A stretch of DNA of 64,000 nt, taken from CBDCWT01 sp965223305 (GTDB taxonomy: Bacteria > Planctomycetota > Planctomycetia > Pirellulales > Pirellulaceae). Of this stretch, positions 34,373-42,807 are shown piece after piece. The stretch spans positions 1 to 64,000 of the forward strand of contig CBDCWT010000082.1 of NCBI GenBank assembly GCA_965223305.1. Direction: 5' to 3'. The position numbers were made by a program, and so were the translations under genes. Below the pieces are notes generated by a model. It was not told the origin of the DNA. It saw nothing but the letters and a program-made list of their open reading frames with translations, and did no database searches. How positions within the stretch are numbered: the stretch's first letter is position 1; each line of letters starts with the position of its first letter.

Positions 34373-36465
34373 TCGCAGTTGTTGATTGGTCCGCCATCCT
34401 GCAAATGGCCTGGAATATTGCCAAAGTCGCGATCGGCTTGGGTTTCGTGATCTTCGTCCATGAACTGGGCCATTTCATCGTGGCGAAACTCTGCGGCGTG
34501 AAGTGCGAGAAGTTCTACGTTGGCTTCGATATTCCGATAAAAATCGGCCCCCTTCAGCTGCCTTCGCGGCTGGGCCGGTTCCGCTGGGGTGAGACCGAGT
34601 ACGGAGTGGGTATCCTCCCGCTCGGCGGCTACGTAAAGATGTTGGGCCAGGACGACGATCCGCGGATGGCGCAGCAGGAAGCCGAGCGAATCCGCATTAA
34701 GAAAGAAGCCGGAGCCGAGATGGACAACAGCGTAGCCGCGTCTAGCGCCGAGGAAGACGACTACGTGCTGGATCCGCGCAGCTTTCCCGCCAAGCCGGTC
34801 CCCCACCGGATGGCGATTATCTCGGCCGGCGTAATCATGAATCTCATCTTTGCTGTGCTGTTTGCCACCTACGCATTCAGCGTCGGCGTTCCCTTCACAC
34901 CCACCGAAGTGGGGGGGACCGTGCCGGGCAGCCCAGCTTGGCAAGCTGGCTTGGAACCACGGTCGCGGATCATCAAGATCGGAGCCAACGGTCAGCGGAG
35001 CGAGAAACTTCGCTTCGACTGGGATCTCAGCAACGGAGGAGTGGGCCTCGCGCAGGACCAAGAGGACCTGCCGTTGCTGGTGCGGACCGAGGATGGTGAG
35101 GAGAAGCTGTACAAGATCCGTCCGGTGATGGCGCCCAAAACCAAGGCGAAGATCCCCATGATCGGCGTCGCCCCTGCCAAGACGTTAACGATCGGAGACA
35201 TCACCCGGGGCTCCGCGGCGGCACAGGCCTCCCTGCAGCAGGGCGACCGAATCATCGCGGCGAACGGGGAGCCCGTCGCCGACGGATACGTATTGGAGGA
35301 GCTGCTGGCCCGCCTGCCGGATAAAGAGCTGGTGCTGACCATCGAACGGCCGAGCGACTCAAAGAAGAAAGAAGAAGCCGACGTCGAGCGCATCGACGCC
35401 AAGCTGGCGCCCAACCCATTGCGGCGACTCGGGCTAATCATGACGCATGGGCCAGTCTTGAGCATTCGGCCGGGCACACCGGCGGAGCGAGCGGGTCTGA
35501 AGATCGGCGATCTGCTGGTATCGATCGATGGCCAACCCTTGCACGACCCGATGACACTGCCTGCAGTGCTGAGAAAGTACTATGACCGGGAAGTCACCCT
35601 GGGGGTACGGCGTGGGGAAGAGACGCTGCAGCTGACCATCACCCCCGAACAACCCACTGCAGCGGACTGGACGCTGAGCAGTGGTTTTCCCATGGCCGCC
35701 GAAGCGATCGGGGCCGCCTACGAGATCACCCGGACGGTGCGCGACGTCGTGCCGGGTGGGCCGGCAGACAATGCCGGAATCCAACCCGGAGACACGATGG
35801 TCGGTGTCTCGTTCCGGTCCGAGGATCCCGAGGACAAGAAGTTGCGATTATTCAACCGTAGAGCCAACTTCCCGTTGGCCGACGGGAAACTCGGCTGGGT
35901 GTTTGTGTTTGAGGCTGTGCAGCAAATCGGCCCCGATGCTTACGTGACGCTCAGCTATGAGCGTGGCGGTCAGCAGACGGACGTTGAGCTCAAACCGATC
36001 GAGTCCGAAGTCAACAACTCACACCGCGGCATGCATCTGAAACTGGTACAAGAGATCAACACGGCGGAGAGTTGGCGAGACGCCTTGGCCTTGGGTTTCC
36101 GCCAAACCAAGGAAGACGCCCAGCGTGTGGTAACTTTCCTGAAAAAACTCTTCACCGGCGGTCTCTCGCCGACCAGCATCGGCGGACCGTTGGCCATCAT
36201 CGCCGTCGCAGGCACCGAAGCCTCGCAGGGTGTGCCGAGGTTGTTGATGTTCTTAACTTTCCTCAGCGCCAACCTGGCAGTCATCAACTTCTTGCCGATT
36301 CCGGCGTTGGACGGTGGCCACATGCTGTTTCTGCTGGCCGAAGGAATTCGCGGCAAGCCGGTGAACGAGCGAACTCAGGTCGCGCTGACGCTGGCCGGTG
36401 TGGCCTGCCTGCTGGGGTTGATGATCTTCGTGTTCGGGCTCGACATCCACCGTCTGTTCCTCTGA
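34357..36465 (+). CDS. rseP: RseP-like site-2 protease with four PDZ domains
   Basis: 702 residues. The M50 zinc site HELGH is in the first membrane helix (FVIFVHELGHFIVAKLCG) and the third ligand in NFLPIPALDGGHM near the C-terminus. Four PDZ-like modules are visible by their starts: TVPGSPAWQAGLEP, ITRGSAAAQASLQQ, IRPGTPAERAGLKI and VVPGGPADNAGIQP; most RseP proteins have two. The enzyme cleaves within the membrane to release anti-sigma factors or signal remnants. Longer than usual (about 450 in E. coli) because of the extra PDZ units and linkers. Confidence 0.9.
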   Translation: MDLSLIAVVDWSAILQMAWNIAKVAIGLGFVIFVHELGHFIVAKLCGVKCEKFYVGFDIPIKIGPLQLPSRLGRFRWGETEYGVGILPLGGYVKMLGQDDDPRMAQQEAERIRIKKEAGAEMDNSVAASSAEEDDYVLDPRSFPAKPVPHRMAIISAGVIMNLIFAVLFATYAFSVGVPFTPTEVGGTVPGSPAWQAGLEPRSRIIKIGANGQRSEKLRFDWDLSNGGVGLAQDQEDLPLLVRTEDGEEKLYKIRPVMAPKTKAKIPMIGVAPAKTLTIGDITRGSAAAQASLQQGDRIIAANGEPVADGYVLEELLARLPDKELVLTIERPSDSKKKEEADVERIDAKLAPNPLRRLGLIMTHGPVLSIRPGTPAERAGLKIGDLLVSIDGQPLHDPMTLPAVLRKYYDREVTLGVRRGEETLQLTITPEQPTAADWTLSSGFPMAAEAIGAAYEITRTVRDVVPGGPADNAGIQPGDTMVGVSFRSEDPEDKKLRLFNRRANFPLADGKLGWVFVFEAVQQIGPDAYVTLSYERGGQQTDVELKPIESEVNNSHRGMHLKLVQEINTAESWRDALALGFRQTKEDAQRVVTFLKKLFTGGLSPTSIGGPLAIIAVAGTEASQGVPRLLMFLTFLSANLAVINFLPIPALDGGHMLFLLAEGIRGKPVNERTQVALTLAGVACLLGLMIFVFGLDIHRLFL

Positions 36466-36558
36466 GGGCCGGGCCACCGACCGTTGACGCGGCTCGGCTA
36501 GTAGGGGAAGGCCGGAACCGGCGGCGGAAAAAGACCTTGATTATCTCGCACGATGCGA

Positions 36559-36618
36559 CCGCCGCGCGTTCCGGCAACACCGGGTTCGAGCCGTGCGTGG
36601 TGCCGGAACGGCGCGGCG
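36559..36618. terminator. Strong inverted repeat between convergent genes
   Basis: CCGCCGCGCGTTCCGGCA then ACACC at 36559-36581 pairs with GGTGCCGGAACGGCGCGGCG at 36599-36618 with small bulges. The loop is about 17 bases. It lies between the ends of the rseP-like and sulfatase genes and could stop both transcripts. Confidence 0.45.
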
Positions 36619-36664
36619 TGAAAAGCGCACCAGGATGGACGGCGTTTGCGCCGCTTGCTCCGGC

Positions 36665-38155
36665 CTACTCGTACTGCCACTTGATGATCCACGGGTCGTT
36701 GGTGCGTTCTTGGAACTCCTTCAGTTTGGCCACCATGATCGCCAGCGTCCCGGCGTAGGCTTCTTGGTCGGCCAGATTCGTTCCTTCGTGCGGATCATCT
36801 TCTAGATCGAACAACTCGAACTTCGGACGATGGATATAGGCACCGACCGTGCGGGCCCCATAGGGAGCATCCATACCCAGTTGATGTTGAGCTTGCCAGG
36901 TGGGTGCCGCCCAAAGATCGGAAGCGAAGGGGAAGGGCAGGGGATGAGCGATGTTCCAGATCAACTTGAAGCGGCGACCCCGGACGACGCGCATCGGGTA
37001 GTACATCTGGATCTCGTGAAAGGTGTGCGATGCGTAGACCTCATCCCAGCCGGGCGGACTCTGTTGGTCAAGCACCGGGAGCAAGGACCGGCCGTGAAAC
37101 TTACCGGGCTGAACATCTCGATTCAGCTGGGCATCCGGGAGCGGCTTTTCGATCCCCGCCAGCAACTCGGCCTTCGCGCGTCCCGTCTCGTCCAACCCGC
37201 CAGCGAAATCAAGGATGGTGGGTGCGAGGTCGACCCAGCTAGCCATAGCGTCGGTGACCAATCCCCGTCGGTCCAGGTACGGGTTGCGAATGATGCATGG
37301 TGACCGCATGCCGCCTTCGTAAACCGTCGTCTTAGCGCCGGGCATCGCGATGCCGTGGTCCGAGATGTAGATGAATAGCGTATTGTCCCATTGATCGGCT
37401 TCGCGCAGGACTTCCATCAAACGCCCCACTCCTTGGTCGATGCGCGAGACAGATTGGTAGTACTGCGCGATTTCCGCCCGGCAGGTCGATGTGTCGGGCA
37501 GGAAGCCATGCACCAACACCTGCTCGGGATCGTAAATGACCTCCTCGACACCGGGGTAACCAGCTGAGTTGGGTGCGGGATTGCCGAATCGGTTGGGCTT
37601 GTAGGCCAGCTCGTCCGCGACGCTGCCGCTGCGATGCGGGTCTGAGGTGCAGATGTACAAGAAGAAAGGCTGGTCGCTCTCGCTCTCAATAAACTGCCGA
37701 CAGTTGTTCGCCATCACCACAGGGCTGCGTGTCGGCCCGGGGATCGTGTTGTCAAAGGGGTAAACCGCGTCGGGAGCAACGTGGAATTTTCCGCAGCGAG
37801 CGGTGCGGTATCCGGCTCGTCGGATCAGGGCGGGGAGACTGGCAATGTTGGCGTAGCTGTTGAACTTGTGATAGTGATGCTGGTGCCCATAGTGGCCGTT
37901 GGCGTGGTTATGCAGCCCGGTCAAGATCACCGAGCGGCTGGCCGAGCAGCTGGCGGTGGTACAGAACGCGTGGGTGAAGAGCGTGCTGTCGCGAGCAAGT
38001 GCATCCAGATTTGGCGTCTGGATCACGGGGTTTCCATAACATCCCGCATCAGGGCTCTGGTCATCAGTGACGTACAGTACAACGTTGCGATCGGCGGCGG
38101 CGGCCAGAGAAACGACGCAGACCAAGGCGAAGCATAGTGCAGTTCGAACGACCAT
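36665..38155 (-). CDS. Secreted sulfatase
   Basis: 496 residues with a signal peptide (MVVRTALCFALVCVVSLAAA). The sulfatase signature is intact: Cys69-x-Ala-x-Arg73 in TASCSASRSVILTG, where the Cys becomes formylglycine. NVVLYVTDDQSPD gives the metal Asp pair, and FIYISDHGIAMPG the second metal Asp/His. The C-terminal FELFDLEDDPHEGTNLAD is typical of N-sulphoglucosamine sulphohydrolase-like members. It probably removes sulfate from an algal or host polysaccharide; planctomycetes are rich in these. A formylglycine-generating enzyme is needed; the FGE-like domain at 49008 is not a proven one. Confidence 0.9.
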   Translation of the reverse strand: MVVRTALCFALVCVVSLAAAADRNVVLYVTDDQSPDAGCYGNPVIQTPNLDALARDSTLFTHAFCTTASCSASRSVILTGLHNHANGHYGHQHHYHKFNSYANIASLPALIRRAGYRTARCGKFHVAPDAVYPFDNTIPGPTRSPVVMANNCRQFIESESDQPFFLYICTSDPHRSGSVADELAYKPNRFGNPAPNSAGYPGVEEVIYDPEQVLVHGFLPDTSTCRAEIAQYYQSVSRIDQGVGRLMEVLREADQWDNTLFIYISDHGIAMPGAKTTVYEGGMRSPCIIRNPYLDRRGLVTDAMASWVDLAPTILDFAGGLDETGRAKAELLAGIEKPLPDAQLNRDVQPGKFHGRSLLPVLDQQSPPGWDEVYASHTFHEIQMYYPMRVVRGRRFKLIWNIAHPLPFPFASDLWAAPTWQAQHQLGMDAPYGARTVGAYIHRPKFELFDLEDDPHEGTNLADQEAYAGTLAIMVAKLKEFQERTNDPWIIKWQYE

Positions 38156-38221
38156 GGGCGACCTCTCCAGGATGTAGTTCTCGGTTGCTTATCACACAGG
38201 CTACTAACTTAGTGCGTGATT

Positions 38222-38434
38222 TCGTCTTTCTTCACTCTCCCCTCGGGGGTAGTGCAGCTTCTACGCTTCATGCAGTCCGCCAAACTCTGGCGAGTTCGGC
38301 TACACTCCAAATCAGCCGCTGGGCGTTAGCCCACGGTTCCTCAGCGAAACCGACGCATAGCGTCCGGCGAGGCCCCCCTCTCCGGCCCTTCGGGCCGACT
38401 CTCCCCAAGGGGAGAGTGACGAAAGACGGGAGGG
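38222..38434. repeat. Intergenic repeats near the SDR gene
   Basis: TCGTCTTTCTTCACTCTCCC (38222-38241) recurs inverted at about 38412-38434. Between them lie one GTAGCCGAA-family unit (38272-38304) and two nested hairpins, CCGGCCCTTCGGGCCG and CTCTCCCCAAGGGGAGAG. They occupy most of the 355 bases between the start of the sulfatase gene and the end of the SDR gene. No gene is seen there. Confidence 0.65.
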
Positions 38435-38510
38435 TGAAGTGGATGCCGGCAAGTTTGGTCAACATGAAGCGCAAAAGCTACACGACCTCCCCGGGGGGTT
38501 GGCCTATTCT

Positions 38511-39308
38511 CTATTGACCTCCACCAGCGGGAATGGGCCAGGCCCAGCCTGCGGTGAAGCCGCCATCCACATAAATGGTCTGTCCGGTAACAAATGCAGC
38601 AGCCGGTGAAGACAGGAAAATCGCGGTGCCCACTAGGTCCTCCGCCTGACCCAATCGCCGTTGCGGTGTGTTCGTCGTCCCCCACTCCTGCATCGACTCG
38701 TCCGACCATAGCTTACGAGTTAGGTCAGTCAGTATGAAGCCGGGAGCCAGCCCGTTGACGCGTACCCCGTGAGGCCCCCACTCGAGAGCCAGCCCCCGGG
38801 TCATATGAGCGATACCGGCCTTGCTGACGGCGTACGGCAGCACGTTGGCCAATGGTCGGTCAGTGTTCAAAGAAGCGATGTTCAGCTGGCTGCCGCTGCC
38901 GCGTTGGACCATGCTGCGACCCACCGCCTGGGACAGCAGAAAAGCACCCTTCAGATTGATGTCCATCACGAAATCAAAGTCGTCTTCGGTGACCTCCAAA
39001 GCGGGCTTGCGGCGATTGACGCCGGCCACGTTGATCAGCGTGTCGATGCGGCCGAACTCCCGCTCGACCGACTCGACCAGCGCATCAATATGCCGCCGGT
39101 CGGCGACATCGCACACGATGGGCCGCACGGGGTGGCCTGCCGTACCAATCTCCTCGGCGGTCGTAGCCAGCGTCTCGCGGTCGCGACCTGTCACCACGAC
39201 CTGGGCTTGCCGAGCAACGAACCCGGCGGCAATGGCCCGTCCGATTCCACGACTGCCTCCCGAGACAATCACCACTTGGTCCTTAACGGAAAATAGCGCG
39301 TCAATCAT
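38511..39308 (-). CDS. Short-chain dehydrogenase/reductase
   Basis: 265 residues. IVSGGSRGIGRAIAAGF is the NAD(P)-binding loop, NVAGVNRRKP the NNAG-type motif, NIASLNTDRPLANVLPYAVSKAG the Ser...Tyr-x3-Lys active site, and GQTIYVDGGFTAGW the closing motif. Of the SDR subgroups it looks like gluconate 5-dehydrogenase or 3-oxoacyl-ACP reductase relatives; the substrate is unknown. It is divergent from the PEP-CTERM gene. Start ATG at 39308. Confidence 0.85.
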   Translation of the reverse strand: MIDALFSVKDQVVIVSGGSRGIGRAIAAGFVARQAQVVVTGRDRETLATTAEEIGTAGHPVRPIVCDVADRRHIDALVESVEREFGRIDTLINVAGVNRRKPALEVTEDDFDFVMDINLKGAFLLSQAVGRSMVQRGSGSQLNIASLNTDRPLANVLPYAVSKAGIAHMTRGLALEWGPHGVRVNGLAPGFILTDLTRKLWSDESMQEWGTTNTPQRRLGQAEDLVGTAIFLSSPAAAFVTGQTIYVDGGFTAGWAWPIPAGGGQ

Positions 39309-39368
39309 GCCGCCATCCTAGTCGTCTTCAGCGGTCGCCGGAAGGCACAGATCACGCACCGGAGTAGT

Positions 39369-39390
39369 AGTTTGCGCTAGAGCGCAAACT
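39369..39390. promoter_or_regulatory. Near-perfect 22-bp palindrome (possible operator)
   Basis: AGTTTGCGCT and AGCGCAAACT are exact reverse complements around a two-base centre. It lies 13 bases before the -35 of the promoter at 39404 and about 60 bases from the SDR start, so it could bind a dimeric regulator of either gene. Confidence 0.4.
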
Positions 39391-39403
39391 TTACCCAAAA
39401 GGT

Positions 39404-39432
39404 TTGACACCGACTTTTGGCAGACTTAGACT
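39404..39432 (+). promoter_or_regulatory. Sigma70-like promoter of the PEP-CTERM gene
   Basis: TTGACA at 39404-39409, a 17-base spacer, and TAGACT at 39427-39432 (four of six -10 positions). Transcription would start near 39439, giving a leader of about 95 bases. Confidence 0.5.
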
Positions 39433-39434
39433 CG

Positions 39435-39513
39435 GGGTTGGGTCGGAGATGGGCTCGGACGCTCTCGAAGATCAGCTCGGAAGCTCGAAATCGCCCATAT
39501 CTTTTCCCAACCC
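39435..39513 (+). other. Structured leader before the PEP-CTERM gene
   Basis: GGGTTGGG (39435-39442) pairs with CCCAACCC (39506-39513), and inside it ATGGGC (39449-39454) pairs with GCCCAT (39493-39498). These nested helices fill the leader between promoter and start codon. The role is unknown. Confidence 0.35.
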
Positions 39514-39533
39514 GGAACATAGAGAGCTAAAAG

Positions 39534-40301
39534 ATGAAGCAGCAAATCTCTCGGCTCGCGCAGGCCACGTTCATTGTTATTGTCGCGTTCACCTGTCTAT
39601 CGTCTGCGGAGGCTTCGTCTTTTAGCGCCACTGCGACCTCGACGATCTCAGACATCACCATGACTCCGCACGCCCTTATCGTCTCCCACGTTCCGCCACC
39701 GGACGGCGTGACGTTGGTCGGCCCCATAGTCAGTGGAAGCGGTATCGTCTCAACGCAAACATTTGTTAACGACATCGGACTAGGCACACAGTCTGCTGCG
39801 GTCGCTGGGTCAGCGGGCCCGGGCCCGGGTTCCGCCGCGGCGGGAGTTGAGGTTCACGACTTTGTGGAAGTGATCGCCGGACCGAGTGGTACTTCGCTCG
39901 AGTTCACCTTTGGCTACTCGGTGGCGGCTAGCGTGGCTGCGATGCCGGGCGAGGATGCCGCAGCCACCTACAACTTCCACATCACGGGAATCGGCGACGA
40001 GTTTGGCGAATCGTTGATGATCGACACGGGCGGAGGGTATGTTGCTGCTACCGAATTCGAAGTCGATGATATTGCCATCGCGTCGGCGGGTGATACCGGA
40101 TTCGCGTTTTCCGATTCGGTGAGAGTGAAGTACACCGTATTGGGTGATGGCGCGGCGTTCAGTATCTTTACCCGGTCAGGCGGAGCCGCCATCGTCCCGG
40201 TTCCGGAGCCCGCCACAACTTGGTCGCTGATCGGGCTCGGGCTGTCCTTTGCCTGTGTCCAGCGATGGCGCCGCCGGCGCTCGCTTTCAACGGCCGATTG
40301 A
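39534..40301 (+). CDS. PEP-CTERM exported protein
   Basis: 255 residues. A signal peptide (LAQATFIVIVAFTCLSSAEA) is followed by a Ser/Thr/Gly-rich beta domain of unknown fold. The C-terminus is a textbook PEP-CTERM sorting signal: VPVPEPATTWSLIGLGLSF then CVQRWRRRR, i.e. Pro-Glu-Pro, hydrophobic helix and basic tail. Such proteins are processed by an exosortase and placed at the cell surface or in the matrix. An exosortase gene is not in this window. The leader and promoter are described separately. Confidence 0.85.
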   Translation: MKQQISRLAQATFIVIVAFTCLSSAEASSFSATATSTISDITMTPHALIVSHVPPPDGVTLVGPIVSGSGIVSTQTFVNDIGLGTQSAAVAGSAGPGPGSAAAGVEVHDFVEVIAGPSGTSLEFTFGYSVAASVAAMPGEDAAATYNFHITGIGDEFGESLMIDTGGGYVAATEFEVDDIAIASAGDTGFAFSDSVRVKYTVLGDGAAFSIFTRSGGAAIVPVPEPATTWSLIGLGLSFACVQRWRRRRSLSTAD

Positions 40302-40361
40302 GTCACCTCTGGGCTCCATGCTGGGGAGGGCGGCGCGCAACTTTTGAAGTTGTGCGATTAG

Positions 40362-40565
40362 CTCAATCGAAACCCCAAGCGTGAGCGAGGGAAAGTTCTC
40401 AACTCCCCTCGCTGACGCCTTTTTATGTTGCCCGTTTGGCTCAATCGCGGGCGCGAAGCGTGAGTTCTGAAGTTGCGCTCTTGGCTCCATCGAAACCCGA
40501 AGCGTCAGCGAGGGAATAACCTGCGTCGATGCACTAACACCCCTCGCTGACGCTTCGGGTTACGA
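40362..40565. repeat. GTAACCCGAAGCGTCAGCG repeats, second cluster
   Basis: Three degenerate units (CGAAACCCCAAGCGTGAGCG; CGCGGGCGCGAAGCGTGAG; CGAAACCCGAAGCGTCAGCG) and two inverted arms (CCCTCGCTGACGCCTTTTT; CCCTCGCTGACGCTTCGGG then TTACG) are interleaved. Same family as 24853-24981. It takes up much of the 525 bases between the PEP-CTERM and DUF1549 genes; the rest shows no gene. Confidence 0.7.
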
Positions 40566-40826
40566 AAAAAGCGGCGAATTGAAGATCTTGTGCCTGCAAG
40601 GAGGCGAAGTGCGCAGCTTCAAGACGCACAGGAGGGGACGGGGGCAGCATTCCAGGGCAGGTTGAATTGTCCGGGAACGAGGTGGCGTGCTAGAATCGGC
40701 TCCATGATGGTGCGGTTCGCACGATCAGCCGCACCGAGAAAAACGAAGCGGGCAAGTGCGCAAGCGCCCACCGGTCTTCGCCATCCGCCGTCGAGCTCGA
40801 AAACCCACTGACTCTCCAACATTCGC

Positions 40827-42803
40827 ATGCCTCGAACAGCCTTCCTGCTGCTGTTGGTCGCCTTACCTCTGCGTGCCTCCGAGCCCGAGTACAGCGAGGT
40901 CGAGAGGTCCCACTGGTCGTTCGTTCCGCTCCAGCACGTCGACATCCCCTGGCCTAGCGATCCGGCTCTGCGCGCGCGAGTCAGAACTCCAGTCGATGCA
41001 TTTATTTTTCGCCAGCTGGTCGAAGCAGGGCTGCGACCGTCCGCCGATGCAGAACCCCGAGTGCTGGCACGCCGGCTGACATTCGATTTGACAGGTTTGC
41101 CGCCCACCCCCGCAGAGATCGGTGAGGGAGTTGCGGACGGCAAAGATCGGGCAGTGTCGCGGCTAGTCAGTCGGCTGCTTGCCAGCCCGCACTACGGCGA
41201 GCAATGGGGACAGCACTGGTTGGACGTGGTGCGATTCGCCGAAAGCGAAGGATTCGAATACGACAGGCCGGTGTTGGGTGCTTGGCGGTTCCGTGATTAC
41301 GTGATCGACGCTTTGAATGCGGACAAGCCGTTTGACCGGTTTATTGTCGAGCAGGTCGCGGGCGACGAACTGGATGCCACGAGTCTGGAATTGAAGATAG
41401 CTGCGGGCTTTCACCGCTTGGGTCCAATCCGACGCAACGCCGGTAACCCCGAGGTGTCGTTCAGCCGCAATGAGGTGTTGACCGAACGGACCAATATCAT
41501 CGGTGCCGCATTCTTGGGCCTCACCATCGGCTGCGCCCGTTGCCACGATCACATGTTCGATGCGATCCGGCAGCAAGACTATTACCATTTTCAAGCCTTT
41601 CTGGCCGGGACCTATGAACACAACTTTCCGTTATCGAGTGAGGCCGAGCTACGAGAGCGGAGCGACTCGACGAAGCAGCTGACCGAGCGCATTGCCGAGA
41701 TCAAGATGCTGCTGACCGAACCGCTGCCCAAAGCGCGGGAGGAGGAGCTGCGGAACGAGCTGGCCGAGTTGGAGGAGCAGATTCCGCCGCCGCTGCCGGT
41801 GATTGCCACCGTGGTTGAAAAGGACGACTCGAGGACACCGATTTTTGTTTTGCAGCGGGGAGACACGCAACATCCGCTGGAGCAGGTCGGTCCGAGATTC
41901 CCTGGGGTTCTGCTGCCGGAGCAGGCATCCAGCCTGCCCCCAGATATCAGCGGCCGCAAGACACGGTTGGCGCGGTGGATCGCGGACGACCGCAATCCGC
42001 TCACTGCACGGGTGATCGCAAACCGAGTTTGGCAATTCCACTTCGGGCAAGGCCTCGTCCCTACCGGCAACGACTTCGGGGTCAACGGCCAAGCCCCGAG
42101 TCACCCGGAGCTGCTCGATTATTTGGCCAACGAGTTGATCGCACACAATTGGAGCATCAAGGCTCTGCACCGGCTGATCGTGCTCAGCACCACCTATCGC
42201 CAGTCGAGCGCCATCTCTGACCAACGGGCAAACGAAATCGACCCGGAAAACCGTCTCCTAGGGAGATTTCCGCGCCGGCGTCTCACCGCGCAACAGTTGC
42301 GCGACGCCATGCTGGCGGCAGCAGGGCAGCTCGATCGGCGGATACACGGTCGCAGCGTGATGGTCCCGGTCGAGTCGGATTTGATCGATCTGCTCTACAA
42401 GCCCAGCCAGTGGGAGGTCTCGTCCGACGTCGCCGACCACCACAGACGCTCGATATATCTCGTGGCGAAGCGCAATCTGCGGCTGCCATTCATGCAGGTT
42501 TTCGACCAGCCGGACCTCCAGACGAGCTGCCCCAACCGCGAGTCGAGCACCCACGCGCCCCAGGCGCTCGAACTGCTCAACGGCAAGTTATCCAATGAAC
42601 TCGCAGTGGCGTTTGCCGGTCGGTTGCAGCGGGAAGTTGGTTCTTCCAGCACGGCGCAAGTCCAACGGGCTTTTGAACTGACCTCCGGACGTCCGCCAAC
42701 CAACCAGGAGATGGCTCTTGCCGTCAGATTTCTGGCAGAGAACCCACTTTCGGAGCTGGCACTGGCGCTGTTCAACCTCAATTCGTTTCTGTACGTCGAT
42801 TGA
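40827..42803 (+). CDS. DUF1549/DUF1553 (PSCyt2-PSD1) protein
   Basis: 658 residues with a signal peptide (MPRTAFLLLLVALPLRAS). DUF1549 runs from about residue 45 to 255 with TFDLTGLPPTPAEIGEGV, a HYGEQWGQHWLDVVRFAES segment and GCARCHDHMFD, a CxxCH-like motif. DUF1553 fills about 390-655 (NPLTARVIANRVWQFHFGQG; RRRLTAQQLRDAMLAAAGQL; FNLNSFLYVD). These Planctomycetes-specific proteins often sit before a DUF1501 gene, as here, with five bases between. The N-terminal cytochrome-like PSCyt1 domain of larger relatives is absent. The function is not established. Confidence 0.9.
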   Translation: MPRTAFLLLLVALPLRASEPEYSEVERSHWSFVPLQHVDIPWPSDPALRARVRTPVDAFIFRQLVEAGLRPSADAEPRVLARRLTFDLTGLPPTPAEIGEGVADGKDRAVSRLVSRLLASPHYGEQWGQHWLDVVRFAESEGFEYDRPVLGAWRFRDYVIDALNADKPFDRFIVEQVAGDELDATSLELKIAAGFHRLGPIRRNAGNPEVSFSRNEVLTERTNIIGAAFLGLTIGCARCHDHMFDAIRQQDYYHFQAFLAGTYEHNFPLSSEAELRERSDSTKQLTERIAEIKMLLTEPLPKAREEELRNELAELEEQIPPPLPVIATVVEKDDSRTPIFVLQRGDTQHPLEQVGPRFPGVLLPEQASSLPPDISGRKTRLARWIADDRNPLTARVIANRVWQFHFGQGLVPTGNDFGVNGQAPSHPELLDYLANELIAHNWSIKALHRLIVLSTTYRQSSAISDQRANEIDPENRLLGRFPRRRLTAQQLRDAMLAAAGQLDRRIHGRSVMVPVESDLIDLLYKPSQWEVSSDVADHHRRSIYLVAKRNLRLPFMQVFDQPDLQTSCPNRESSTHAPQALELLNGKLSNELAVAFAGRLQREVGSSSTAQVQRAFELTSGRPPTNQEMALAVRFLAENPLSELALALFNLNSFLYVD

Positions 42804-42807
42804 TTCC

